64,000 nucleotides of DNA. Origin: Endomychus coccineus. Lineage: Eukaryota > Arthropoda > Insecta > Coleoptera > Endomychidae. Under the pieces are notes generated by a model. It ran no database searches. It was not told where the DNA came from and worked only from the letters and a program-made list of their open reading frames with translations. Location: contig OY294067.1 of assembly GCA_958510875.1 (NCBI GenBank), positions 152,160,962 through 152,224,961 on the forward strand, read 5' to 3'. The position numbers and the translations under genes were made by a program. Positions within the stretch are counted from its first letter, which is position 1, and every line of letters begins with the position of its first letter. Below, piece by piece: positions 1 to 13,500 of this stretch.

Positions 1-739
1 AAATTTGTCTGAAGTTAACAAAATAATATTGCTATGGGATGAAAATACTCTTGAAGGTCTTATGCGTACATTTTACCATATTGCTGCTGTAGAATTAGCG
101 CGGCGAGGAGGAGACAGTTGCTTGTCTGGTGGATTTTTTTCAAATCGAGGAAAATAACGATGACTCTCCAACGATTCGCATTGAATACAATCCGGTGTTC
201 AATAAAACGTGCCAAGGTGGTTCTAAAAGCTGTACAAGTAGTAAATGGTTGGTTTCCAATAGTGAAAGACAAAGCTGCCCTGTACGTCTTTTTCATAAAC
301 TGATATTAAAACGAGGCGACAATATTACCTCACCACGACTGTTCTTAAAATCAAAGCGACACTGGAAAAATGAAACTGACAAATGGTACGACAATGTACC
401 TGTTGGAAGAAATACAATAAATGGATGGACTAAATCTGCTGCTGAGGCAATTGACTTGAATGTACAAGTCAAAGAGATAACAAAAATCACTCGAATAGAT
501 CAATTGCTGTTAGCGAATTGGCAAAAAGTGGTGTAGAAGAACAACAATTGCTGAAACTTACGGGTCATAGCAATCAAAATTCTATGAAACCATACTTAAA
601 TCTCGATCAAGAACACCACAACAAGATCATTAATATTATGCGTGGTAATAGATCTTCTATAATAGAGAACAGCAACGAATCTAATGTTAAGTTAAATTTT
701 AATAATTGTACTTTCCCTAACTGTACTTTTAATAAATAA
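1..739 (+). pseudogene. Crypton-derived tyrosine recombinase tail (DUF3504-like), frameshifted
   Basis: This is the decayed C-terminal half of a Crypton-type tyrosine recombinase, the enzyme that moves Cryptons by site-specific recombination. Three frames carry it in order. The first, from the left edge, includes LLWDENTLEGLMRTFYHIA and AAVELARRGGD. The second (129-536) includes EENNDDSPTIRIEYNPVFN, QGGSKS, CPVRLFHKLILKRG and PVGRNTINGWTK. The third (518-739) includes LAKSGVEEQQLLKLTGHSN and PYLNLDQEHHNKII, ending NNCTFPNCTFNK. The TGHSN-x-PYL box corresponds to the late catalytic His and Tyr region. At least two frameshifts (near 120 and 520) make it inactive. It lies antisense within the CDC16 transcription unit. 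Family from recall; frames read directly. Confidence 0.8.
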
Positions 740-903
740 ATAAATGTTTCGTTGTATTGAGTTAAAATATTTTGTAAAAAAATTTCCGCCGAATAGCCCT
801 CGGACATTGACAAATAATATAACCTCATAATATTATGACAAATTTCTCAAGCTCGTTGCTTGGTAATTTATCGTTATGATTAAAAGAAAGAAAATTTGCT
901 TTG

Positions 904-975
904 TTTTTATACCACTTTTAATAATAACATGAAAACGTTACTATGGTTTCAACACCGAAATGTCATCAAACAGAT
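904..975. repeat. Copy 1 of a ~70-bp stem-loop repeat
   Basis: The segment TTTTTATACCACTTTTAATA ... ending in CAACACCGAAATGTCATC recurs at 38833-38900 and twice, inverted, at 47534-47775. Read on the minus strand it has two small stem-loops, ACAU-UUCG-GUGU and AACGU-UUUC-AUGUU. Confidence 0.75.
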
Positions 976-1389
976 ACAAAATTGATTTTGCCATTCACTT
1001 GCTTTTCCTCTATCCATAAGTGAATTTAATACCAAAATACATAATCCTTTTTTGGAACTATTGAATTTGGATTCGACTTGAGTATTTCTTGAAATATTAT
1101 TAGTAAACCCTACAACAGTTTATAAATTAAGTTTAATATTACATTACAGAAAAGTAACGGCGGTAAAAGTGGAAATTTTTTGGGAATGCTTCAACTGTTA
1201 TTAAGGAACAAAAAAAATGCATCAGTACAAAACTAACAGCGATAAAAGTGGAACTTTTTTGGTAATACTTCAGCAGTCATTAAGGAAAGAAAAAAATTCG
1301 TCAGTACAAATCTTTGAAATGGAAAATTTCACTCGTAATCAGGTTTGAAAAACTAATTCATACAACAAATATATCGACTAAACACTTAC

Positions 1390-1542
1390 TCCAAGTTTTG
1401 AAAGGCAATAACACCTTTTTCATGCATTATGAAAGGATCGTCTGGAGCAATTATTTGTGCTTGTTGGAAGAATTTATCTGCTAATCCCATATTATTTGTT
1501 AAACCACATTCCAGTCCGATGTATAGTAAAGGCAAGTGGCAC
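1390..1542 (-). CDS. CDC16: CDC16 exon 8 (last exon in window)
   Basis: 153 bp encoding CHLPLLYIGLECGLTNNMG, FFQQAQIIAPDDPFIMHEK and GVIAFQNLE. The acceptor is TATCTTTTCAG and the donor is TTGGA|GTAAGT, leaving phase 2. The next exon should begin with the W/KTAEKWF segment. I find no such coding sequence in bases 1-1383, so it lies outside the window. Confidence 0.93.
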
Positions 1543-4500
1543 CTGAAAAGATAATGAAACAAGCCATGTTAATAACAGTTTGTAAAATATTAAATTCTGA
1601 ATATGTACATTGATCCTCAGAGGGTGAAAAATATATTAAAGAAAATGGAAGAATCACAGATTGATAAATGGCCTTTTATACATTTCTTTAATCAAACAAT
1701 CCTTTATTATTTATAAGAGGCACTAATTTTAATATTATTTTCACGCTCTTTGAGGGGTTGCTTGTGAATAAAACTACATAGTATCCTTTGATCTTACAAA
1801 ATTCGAAAGAATCTATGAGTTTCTCAATAAGAACTTATCTCAAAATGGGTTGTAAATAAACAATCCGAAGCTAGTTTTCAAAAAGACTCGGCATATTCTA
1901 ATTTATCCTAAAAACTAAAATTTTTCCTACGTTAGGATATGCCGCTCCAATTTGTCAGGTTTTTCCTGTTCTCACTATGTTCTTTTACAACTAGACACAT
2001 TCATGACACTCGAGTTACAACAATGAAAAGATAACTGGCATGAGCTCGTCTTGTCTGCCTACCAAGAATCGTTCGTGGTGGAATAACAGACGAGATTTAC
2101 GAATGAGCACCGACCATGAAAATATGCATAATCCGTACAAAAAGGGGAGATCGCTCACCTTTCTACAATGTTCAAGAGAGGTCAATGAATTAGTAAGTAT
2201 GGCATCACCAATTAGATGATAGCTCTCTTGAGAATAAAACCTGAGAGCTTCAGCGTATGTTTGGGAGCTGGACTACAAAAACCAAGTTATAAGTAACGGT
2301 ATAATATAAATAAAATCAAGATATTCATTGAGTGAAGAAAAACCATTTTCAGTAAGAAAAGTTCACTAGATGGCGAACAAATCTCACTTTTATAATGCGT
2401 GCCTTTTAGCTTAGAGTAGAACTATATACAATATATTCTGTATTTTTTTTAACCATTAATTTGAGCCGACGTAGACCTCAATCCGATCAGATGCAAATGA
2501 TCTAATAAGATTTGAGCGCGAAGGCGGATTCGAAAGTTGGCACAGTTTTCACAAAAATATGAGAGCAAAATTATGTACGTAGCCTACTGGGTCAATCTAA
2601 GAACGTGATTTTTTAAAATAAGTGTGCTTTAGATGCTTATTTCATTCACCAGATTTTATAAAACAAGCTCAACCCCCTTAGAAGGTTGTTTAAAAATCAT
2701 TAATTTTATTTTATAACAATTCAATTATTTCTGTACTCTGACTGACTAGCTCACTTACTAACTCATCACGAAACCTTCAAAACTACGAAGCCGACCGACT
2801 TCATTTCCAAAGGAGGTAAAAGAGAAACGATATATTTTGAGGTTTTTTGACAGCTCATAAAATCTCATAAAGTTTACATGACAGGCAGCTCCATAGATCG
2901 ATGATTCATCACAGACTATCTATAACATACCACAGATAACCAAATAACAAGACATCAGGTAATGTTCACATGACAGACAGCTGATATATTGATAGGCACA
3001 CAATGTCCGTGACAGACATAGACTGCGCTTCAAAATATTAGTGTGGCCGACACGTGGGGTAATTGTTTGTAGAACAGCACCCAAAGGTTAAGCCTGGGAA
3101 AAAAATTTGGAAGTGAATGTAATTTGGCATGGGGTAGTATTTTAGTGGGAGAAAAGTTCAAAAATAATTTTTTTCTCATGTCCCGAACAATGTTGGAAAG
3201 TGAAGCTACTTTTTCTATATTATATGTTTATACACGGAATGCATATTCGGAGATAATGAATCGTATATCTTTCAATGCATTTCGATTAAAATAATTTAAG
3301 CTGCTTATCCCGAATTTATGCGCAATATAGGTCTAACCAATATTAAACACTTATTCAAATTTTTAGCTTCGTTACAACTTTTTTACCTGCGACTTCCAAA
3401 TTTTCTCCGCTTTCGTGTGGGACTCATTTTTAAACTTTCCCCTACCAAAATACTATCCCTATGTCACATTTCATTCACTTCCAATGTTTCCAGATTTAGT
3501 GAATATTCGACTGTGAGCGCTGGGCTATTGGGTCAATTCCATACTGGCTGGCGGTCGACATTATAACAAAGTCACTGCCGCTTTGATTCAAATTAAGCGA
3601 TCGGTAGTGAAGTGTGGCCCGTTTCCATCCCTAGATAAATTTAGATTTTTGTATCTGATATTGCAATGTGCTGGGAAACTACGCAATGTAAAGTGGTTGC
3701 AAATATAAGAATTAAAATAATTGCTTGTTTGGTGGAATGCTAGGACGATGATTTTTGAAATTGTTGAAGTATTCAATCCCATATGTTTTTGTCGATGTTT
3801 TGACAATTATCTAATAAATATTTTAGGACCATTGATAAATACTTTTCTTTTGAATCTTACATTTCCTGAACTCAAAGTGAGTCAAAATATGTTTTCTAAC
3901 AAATACATGACATGACGTATAATGATAAAAGCCAATTGGCATATTTTCTGAATTGATGTTTTAGTTTTGGAATCTATACTTGTTGAAATTCTTGAACTTT
4001 GAAAATCCAAAGGATTAATTTTGATACTAGGAAAGTGAAGTAATAATAAATGGTAAAAATGGCAAAAACCGGTTTTTCGCGTCGGACATCGTCGGATTGA
4101 GTTGAGAAAAAAGCTTTTAATAAGCGCCGTAAAAAGACGGAAAACATGAGCTGCGAATGAACCCGATTGGTCCAGCGGTGACCGCGCAAATTGCAAAAAA
4201 ACATCGATTTTGCTCGAAATTTCAAAAATTCATAACTCTTGTTCTTTCAAAAATATGAAATTTTAATAGGTTGTAGCTTTTGTGCCCACCAAGTACCACA
4301 CAAAATTTCAGCAAGATCGGATGTATACTTTTTGCAAACAGCAGCTTAATGAAAAAAAAAGCACTTTTGTAAAATGACGCTAAAAAAGTTGTGGTGCGGT
4401 TTACGGGATCATCTTCAATAGTTAATGAACAACTTACCAAATTTCCAACCTCTTATCTTTCGTAAAAGTTGCTAAAACAATTATTTTAAATAATGGTATT

Positions 4501-7500
4501 TCGTGCGCTTGGCTCTCCGCAGCTCGGCTCCGGCGTTTTCGAGCGTATGGGTTCAAAATGCAAACGCTCGTAAAAAACAACAATTTCTCGGGAACCCTTG
4601 CTCGAAAATCGATGTTTTTTTAAATCCGTACTACCATTCAATAATATTAAGATTGCGCGTATTTTCAAACTTCTAGTAATGTCGGAAGTACTCTAAAAAA
4701 ATACATTGCGCTATTCGATCCATTCATTATTACTATTTATAGTATTAATAATTTAATTGTATAATAAGAAATTATCAAATTACCATTACTCTCCAACAAT
4801 ATTAGGATTACATTGCCTAGTATTACAACATTTTGAAACTGAAGTAAATAATAGAATATTTTGTAATGTTTTACATGCTATAAGTAAGAGCAATTTCGTA
4901 TATTACTACTTACATTCAATTTTTTCAATCCATCGTTTACTAGCCCAACTTTACTAATATGGCCGTTGAGTTTGGAGTGTCCTGTCATGAATCCTGTTAT
5001 GATTCTCAGGTTGTTCCTGCTTAGTCTGATATTTTCCAAAATGTCCTTTTTCCTAAATTTATCTAGTATTGTTTTGGATAGTCTGTATGCCGGAAGTGAA
5101 CTCCAGTACTATGTACTGAGTTCTGTTTCAACAATTTTCTTTATAGTAGTGTGCTTGTCTATATCGGGGATGGGTTCCGGTTCTATAAGAGGCGTTTCAG
5201 CTCCCTGTCCTGGAACCCAGTGGAGGATTATACTGGTCTGCACTCTCAAGGTGTTTATCTTAGTTTCGCAATTGACACCTATCTTTGAGGTAAATGTTTG
5301 AGTTCAGCGCTTTTATAGCTGGTTGACTATCCACATCATGACTATATCCTTCGCCCATATTGAGATGAGCACATTTCTCAATTGCATGGACGCTAGAAAG
5401 ATACTGGTGTATTTGGTTTTGGGCCCAAAGACTCCAGCCCCCGTACCTTTAGCAGTTCTTGATCCATCGGTATACCAACAGGTTGCTTCTTTCCCAACAA
5501 TGTGAGCGTTCTCCTGCCTCCACTCTTCTTTATTCCCAACACGAACACCTTGCTCATGTAATCTCTTGGTGCCATTGAATGTGCCTTTTTCAGGCATATA
5601 TTGTTCTTCCACTGAAGTTTAATACCTCCTTGTGATTCTTCTTTGCTTATATTATGAACGTATTATTTTTCGCTGTCCTACGTATGGCTATACGGAGGGT
5701 TGTTAATCCCAGTATTTTGTCCATACAACCGTAGGGCAAGACCTCGAAGCCCCCGTTATGCATATGCATACGAGTTTTTGGGTATTACTGAATTCTTACT
5801 TTGGTTGGTAATTTGTTTGGTTTTGTCGCTGCAGGCTAACGCGCCATAGGTACTTCACCTATCAGCTGATCCAGCGCAATGTCAATTGAATTACCCGCTC
5901 TATATGCATGCTGACAGTGGTGGAAGGGTTTCTCTTTCACTAGTGTTGCTGATGAAATTATTCACTATTTTTTCTAGTGGCTTTAACATAAATGATGTTC
6001 GGCTTATAGGTCTGTAGGGAAAACATCATCAACTCCATAAGACTTTTATGGAGTAAACGACTTGATTTGAAAGATGAGTATTTTCTCTGTGCAAATCTTC
6101 GTCGCGTTACTCCAATACTCCATGAATGGTCTACGGGGAACCTCGTCAAATTCCACTGCTTCGTGGTGGATAATGTATTTACAGAGAGAGCTTCGCTTTC
6201 TGCTCGTCACCTTTTGTATAGCTTCTGCCATTTTTCTTTAGGGCAGTGTTGACCTTTATCCTGTCCTTTGCTAGTGCTGCTTTATGTAATCTTGCCGCTG
6301 ACGGGGTTTGAGAATATTTCTCCACAGAAAAGCTGGAAGCTTTCACGCTTCGCTCTGCGGAGGCTATGACTATAGGAGGTAAGAAGTCTCCTGTGGTCCT
6401 CCCACACATCGTTTATTTTGCCTCGTTAAAGGCCTTCCTGGTCTCTTGTCTGAGAGTGTCCAGTTCCTTATTCCATCAAGGGGATTAGGTTTCCCTTGGG
6501 TGCCTTCAGAGGGCAGCTGGATTCGAATATAGGATAAATGTTTTGAATTTTAAATGATATAGATTATCGTAATACACATTACATTTATAAATAACTGGAT
6601 AACTAAATGATTATGACTACATAATGAATTAAATTCTCGTGGACATGTACGCATTTAATATATATATTGATTAAGTGTAGTGTGAATTATTTTCTTTTAT
6701 GTATATATACCATCTTAAAGAATAATATTAATTTACTTACAGTGAACAGATTTTGCTGGAGCAGGTACCCATTGTGAATTAGAATTCATATCAAAAATTT
6801 GCAGAATCGGTTTGCTTATTCATCATTTTATTAGTGGTTAAGTACCCCGTTATTTGAGATATGTCTTTTTTGTACTGTTTGCATGTGCACTATGGGAATA
6901 CCGTTTCTATTTTACTGCACTTTTCGGATGTATTCAGTTTAAATAATTATATTATTTATTTGTGCGAGATTATTCATGTCGGTTTTATTATACACAATTT
7001 CGATTTTGTTTAATATGCACCATTGCCAAAAACATTCGACTCTTTTCGTTACATTCTTTTTCAATTATTTCTCATGTTTTATTAAGGTTGTTGAATTTCG
7101 TTGGTATTTGTGACCTTTGATTCGTTCGTCTTAGTTTTGCTTTGTTTGTCTGATATAATATTGATCACAGTCAGTACAGGGAATTTCGTAGATCTTGGGA
7201 ATTTTGCTTTTTAATTTTGAAGTTTTCAATATGTATACTTCAATTATTATAATTTTAGTGAATTCTACTTCAAAACATTCAGATGAATGTTCGAAATCTC
7301 AATTTATTAAATAGTATATTGTTTGTCAAGAGTTCTGAATTGTAACTTTATCATGAGAGTGAAGATAGTTGCCCGAACGCAAGCAAGGGATTAAAAGGCA
7401 CTGTGGTATGTATATACCACAGTGCCCTTTAATCCCTCGCTTGGGCTTGCTTGCTTAATAATTGCGCTCGGGCAACTATCTTCACTCTCGTCACTGTGGT

Positions 7501-10500
7501 ATATACGCTATTTTTTTCATTTCCTAAAGACATTCCTTGAAATTAATTTGAGTAATCTAAACTAAAGACTTGTTAGCGGTCAGACGATTGACTGGGAGTT
7601 GGGAACCGCCATATTCATTCTAAGACCTTGACATTAGTTTTGATTTCAGTTTGTATTTATTTCCTTATAATATTTTCCAAGCGCAGTGAATTGAAATAAA
7701 ACATCACTTTCTTATTATGATTAACATTTCACCCAACGTTTGAAATATTAGTGAGACAATAAGTGAACAGTATATTTTCAAAATCAAGAATAAAGTGACA
7801 CTATTGGTCCCGTGAGAGAAACAGACTAATTATAAGCTCTATAAATTTGTGTTCGAAAAATTCTCGAATCGGTAGCGAGATAGTAACTTATACCGTTTTT
7901 GTACAGAATTTTATAAGGTACAACTGTACTCTTAGCAGATTTTATGCGCGAACATTTCTTGAGTAATAAAAATTAAAAACTAACTCGCCACTAAATCAAA
8001 ATAGCGAACAAGGCACAATCCCTTGAGTACCTAAAATTTCGAGTGCGAGGCATGCATACAATTAAATGCTCAAAATTTCATTGATGGGGGAATTTTGTCA
8101 AATGCATTATTCACTGTACTAGACCGAGAATAATGAATCATCGAATGTCGCATGCACGAATAGTTAGAGTGGTATTTACATAATTACCCTTTCATTAATT
8201 GGGATGCTTTGAAATAAGCAGCCATCGCTTGATCATGTTCATTTTCTGTTGCAAAAGAATGTCCATATGCCAACCAAGCAGGACCAAATAGTCTGTCCAA
8301 ACAAGTGGCTTTTGCTAAATATCGTCGGGCGTAATCTCTTTTACCTAAAAATAAATGTATTCATAATATATACATGAAGAAACAAAACTATGCATCGATG
8401 ATTAGAAAGTCGGCTTAAAAACAAAAAAGTTTCACACGATTGGAAACTGAAAGAAGATAATGGGTGAAATCGACATTTGCACTACCGACACTACTAATTA
8501 GATTTATACTCCCCTCACTAGACGTGTAAGTGAAAGGGGAGTATTGTAATGGACTTTCGCGAAAAATTCTTTCTGAATCCATCTAGAGTATTTTTGGGAT
8601 GATATCGGTGTGTGCGTGCGTCACCTATTCGTCGCAAGAGTTTCTTGTACCAGGCTTAAAACCGGCTTATATCAACGAGGGAGTTCCTGTACCTGTAGCA
8701 GAGTCTTACGCTACAACTGTAGGAGTAAAGACTTTAATAACAAGCAGCAACTCAGTCAAAATTAACCTTATAATGGAGGCCGGCAACTTTAATAGCTGTC
8801 CGGAGACATAAACAAAATTCATCAATGTTGGTATTGATGCATCGAGCACTACAGTTTTAGTTACCAGATTATAAAAAAAGAGGCGAAACTACCAGTATAC
8901 TATCGACGAAGAGGTAATTATTCCGACAATTACCATTAAATTTTAGAAATCAAAATAGCTACAGTTGGAATAATAAGCAGAGGCTATCATAATCAAAATT
9001 ATAGAGGCGAACGAGGAAATCAAAGCCACAGAGGGCAAAACACTCGATAGTTGAGATACTTCTGGAAGACGTTTCGGAAAATGAGCTAGATATTTAGGTA
9101 GGTTCCACCATAGTCAAAGTATACCAGGTCTGCCGGAGCCTCCCTTCTACTCTTTTTAAAATTTTAGTGCAATCTGATTGGTCGTTTATTTCGTTTATTT
9201 AATGTTATAGACAAGGACATAATATGATGTTGTTACGTGCCGGCAACGAGCTGATGAGAGCAAGGCTGTGATTGGAGGAGCTGGGTGACGTCACCCAGCG
9301 CGAGAAATGATGGAAGGGAGGCTCCGGCAGACCAGGTATACTTTGACTATGGGTTCCTCAGGGAGGTCATCGTAAAACATTTTTATTTGGACCTTTCACT
9401 TTCGAATTTTGTACACATTAACCGCGAAATGACCATTTTCATTAAGGACAATTGGACGTAGTAATGTATAACTTGACAAGTGCCAAATTCAATTTTTCAG
9501 GTTTATGGTTCCATCTGTCGGCCATAGATGTTATCTATCTAAGAAAAAATCGTGGAAGGTTAGAAAGCTGTATTTTAGGACAAACTTCAAGTTAAACTAA
9601 GCGCCAAACAGTTTATGCCGGTAGGTACATTTTGCATAACAAGACCAAACAACATTAAATATTGCACAAGGCGACCAAATGTCACGATTTTGGCATTTGG
9701 TTTAGTTATGCGAATCACTTTTCTTATGTCTATATTTGTTTATGAAATTTGACGCAGTGAAAATCAAAAAACTGATGGAACAAACTGCTATATAATCTTC
9801 AAATATAGTTGGATGTGGGTAAGCGTGTGACACCGCAGAAACATATCGTCGTATATAAAAAGCATAACCCGACTAAGGCCCGGTTCTACAATGAGGGTAT
9901 AAAGCAGAGAAAGTTAATACTAGGGATAAACTTATACTTACTATGGTATAAATCTCTGCCGCGTTCTACAATCGTCGGAACTCAACATATTAGCTATACG
10001 TGGCATATTCATTGTTCTGGTGCACCCACAAATAGTTCATTCTGTGCGTTAAACCACAAATATATCTTGATTTTGCTATAAACTTATCCCTGATACCCTA
10101 CTGATCTATAGACAGAACTGACAGATGAGATAATATTGTATTGTATGTATCGAGGCCACGGTCGTACATACAGGTCTGGAGACTCGTATGTTTGGCATGA
10201 GTCTCTTACGCGTCGCCAACTCGTAGTCCCTCGCTCAGCCACTAGCTAGCGCTTGGATCGGTAAAACGATTTCTTTCCGGAATCGCAAGCAGTGTTACTA
10301 AGTATTCTGATTTGAGAGAGGAATAGAACTGTAACTCTTGTCAAAATGTATTACTCACCTTAAAAATAACTTCCCCTTTTTCGTTATACATGACGTACAC
10401 AAAACACTCCGTTAAAACGATTTCTATCCGGAATCGCAAGCATCCACTTTTAACGCATTTCCGCATCTTTCGGCACTTTCTTGCTTTACACTTTTGTACC

Positions 10501-13500
10501 CCGTTTTACAATACGCAGGTATTCCTTGTGTTTACAAGTCAACTGACAGTTGTCAGAGAATACTCTACGTGACGTCTTTTGGTACTACGTGACAGTCGAC
10601 GCTTAGCGGACTCACTTCTCATATAGGAAACAACCCCGAGTTTCCAGACCTGTATGTACGACCGTGATCGAGGCTAACCACTATATCAGTTATTTACTCT
10701 GTATTTAAATTCCTTGCTATTTATAATGAACTGAAACAAAAAAAAGATGTAACTTAACAACTGACGAGGTTGAAATACTACTCAGTTTGGTAGAGGAACA
10801 TATGGATATAATTGGTATGTAATTTTTCTTTTTACATCTATCATTTAATTTTTAATGAACTGATGTTTCAGAATGTAAGAAAACTGATCATGTTTCAAAC
10901 ACGGTGAAAGAGAAGGAATGGTTCTGCTTTACAAATTAGATTCAACAGTATTTGTGGTCTTGGACGAAGTAATAAAATGCTTCGAAATGAGATTCCTTAA
11001 AAAAATCCACACGAAAACAGTATGCTGAAAATACATCCCAGCTTTATAAAACTGGTGGTGGTGTGTGATTGCAGACGGAAACGTTTGAAAAATTCCAATT
11101 CGTCGTATTCTTCCAAATAAATTAGCCTTTAGAAGATATAAGAGTTAATAACCGCAAATTTACGGATACAGCTATAATTAATCTTATTCCAACATTTTTT
11201 GGATTTCTAAGCCTTATTGTAAACTCATCTTCGAAGTCTTCTTCGTCAGTCAAAAACTGGTATATCCATTGGATCCATTGATTCAAATACAGAATACAAA
11301 TTCGAAAAAATTGGTTAAATGTCAACAACATCGACAAACATGCGTACGACGACGACCAATAGAAAACCGGAATAGCGCTGTATGGTCAACGGCCGAGGGA
11401 TAACTTATCTCCAGTTTATACTGCTATTTGGCCGTGTACCTTAATGGTAGAACGCAGGTAGCCGAGTTATTCTCGGTATAAGCTTATACCTAGTTTATAC
11501 TGTCATTGTAGAACCGGGACTAAGTGTCGTTTTTTATCATAACTTCCAAAGTACTATTTTTTTGTTAAAGGTTAACAGAAAAATTTGCAATAAAGCTTTG
11601 GATATACTTTGCTAAAATTGCATCTGTATCTTAATAAACCATTTTATAAGGGTACGGAAAAGTTAATCGTAATTTCCCAGAATTGGAATTTTGATCGAGT
11701 TATGTATAACTACATCCAATTGAGACATAACTTTCATGTTCGAGATTATGCTTTAAACCATACATTTCATATGGTAGATGGAAATTTTCCTATTCTTTGA
11801 GATGAAATTTCATTGATAAATATCAGTGTCAACTAAATTGTGACAAGTGGACAATGGCCATAAAATTGGGAGATAAATACTTGAAGCTACCAATTCATAA
11901 CAACCCGGAGGACGATTTTGTAATAATCCACAGAGATGCGAGGTAATAAGAAAAGTTTTTTGAAAAAACCAAAGATAACTTAATAGTTAGAAACAGAACA
12001 CCTTGTCAATTATTTTATTAATAGTATAGTAACTAAATTGGGAGATGAAAAATTGATATTTTAAAAGTACTTAACCAAAACATTCCAGAAATTGCTAAAG
12101 AAGAGATGATTACCCTTTGTAAAGAACATTCTGATGTTTGTCTTAAATTCAGACAAATTAATAAATTAATTTTCCATAAACAAACATTATAATCATCAAA
12201 CCAAATGGAACATTTGTTAAAAAGTATAGAATTCCGCATGTACAAAAAGCGGAAATAACGCACCAAGTAAACAAAATGCTCGATAATGGTATTATTGCAG
12301 CGTCGTCAGCAGAATATAATAGTTGTGCCTAAAACATTAACGACAGACATAAAGTATTAGAGGCTTTGTATAGACTTTGGAGCCATACATCAAAGTGAAC
12401 TCGTAGCTGACAAATACCACTTCATGAAGATTCACGAGATATTACAACTTATTGCATATACCTGAGCATACAGATTCACTAGAGTACCTTTCGGTTTAAA
12501 AGTGAGTCCTAACAGTTTTCAGAGGATGGTAGAGCATTGCATTTGCGGGAATTATTCCTGACTGAAGTACAATTTTTATATATGGATGATATTATAGTCA
12601 TAGGATGGTCAAAAAGAACTCAAAATTAATTGTAATCTTATATGAGGATCCTAAAGTGATTATTAATAGTGAAGTAAAATTAGATTTAATGCAGAAACTG
12701 CACGATGACACCCATTCATTTCATTCAAATACATTTTCAATTACACCTACTCGCTTCATTCAAATACATTTTCGATGTCATAACATATGTAATATACACT
12801 TTTAGCTTTGATTTATTACATAAGTTATGAAAGCTGGTTCTGTATCACTTTCCTTTTCCTCTAATTGAACCTGTCATATATTCCGTCTGATACGTCTGAA
12901 TCATGTTGGGTTTCTCTAGTGGTATTGTAGCAAGTGTGTCATCATCTTTGGTTAGGGGAGAAAAAAGCTGAAAGTGAAATTTCTACCAAATGCCTTAGCG
13001 AAAGTTCAAAACGAACGGGAAACATTTGGACATTCGATCAGCTTCGATTTTATCTTGGCGTTATATGCCTCTTTCGATGCGTCGATTGTTTGATTGCAGA
13101 TATTATTGGCTTGAATATATTCTGTTCTACTTTCCAGGAATGGATTCCAGCGCTAGCGGCGATAGAACCGATTTTATTGAACTTAGATAAAGGTAATTTG
13201 ATGGTGTGGGGAATGTAAGTTTCCCTTTGCAGCATAATGATCTCCGAAATCTCTTCGGCACATACGCTTCAGTAAGGAAACTCGGAGAACTACATGTGGA
13301 GGCCATCCCAGTCGGCCGAGTTGTAATGCCAAACTGTGCATGGATGTGTTGGATTGGTTCGTGGAGTGATATAGGGGCATGACCAAATTTTCCCTATTGT
13401 GCACGGACTTTTACTTCATAGGGTCTGGATTGTTAGTAAAGAATAAGTCGGAGTGTCCATTAATTAGCTCCTCGAGACCGAAGTAATGGCGAAGCTCTTA

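Larger units (their letters stand above)
1543..8187. other. CDC16 intron 7: transposon relics, otherwise unassigned AT-rich sequence
   Basis: 6.6 kb intron. I recognise a LINE relic at 4950-6530 and a nested hairpin at 7355-7489. A segment at 2138-2205 resembles 51226-51294. The remainder (1543-4949, 6531-7354, 7490-8187) gives no coding similarity I can name. Bases 4040-4700 contain homopolymer-rich non-coding sequence typical of old repeats. Confidence 0.7.
9877..11520. mobile_element. Non-autonomous PIF-Harbinger element with TAA target duplication
   Basis: Terminal repeats GGCCCGGTTCTACAATGA at the left and CATTGTAGAACCGGGAC at the right are inverted matches. Both flanks carry TAA (874-876 of the 9 kb block and 11521-11523), the target size expected of PIF-Harbinger. 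Subterminal TATAA/CTTATAC motifs are also mirrored (9900-9960 and 11460-11500). The interior keeps a decayed Myb/SANT ORF but no DDE transposase. An hAT-type MITE (10157-10666) has inserted into it, so the Harbinger insertion is the older event. Confidence 0.85.

Noticed and set aside
12934..13218. Plus-strand 94-aa ORF with Cys/Trp-rich sequence
   Set aside because: The opposite strand gives a better explanation (LINE linker scrap at 13150-13420); the plus frame shows no family.
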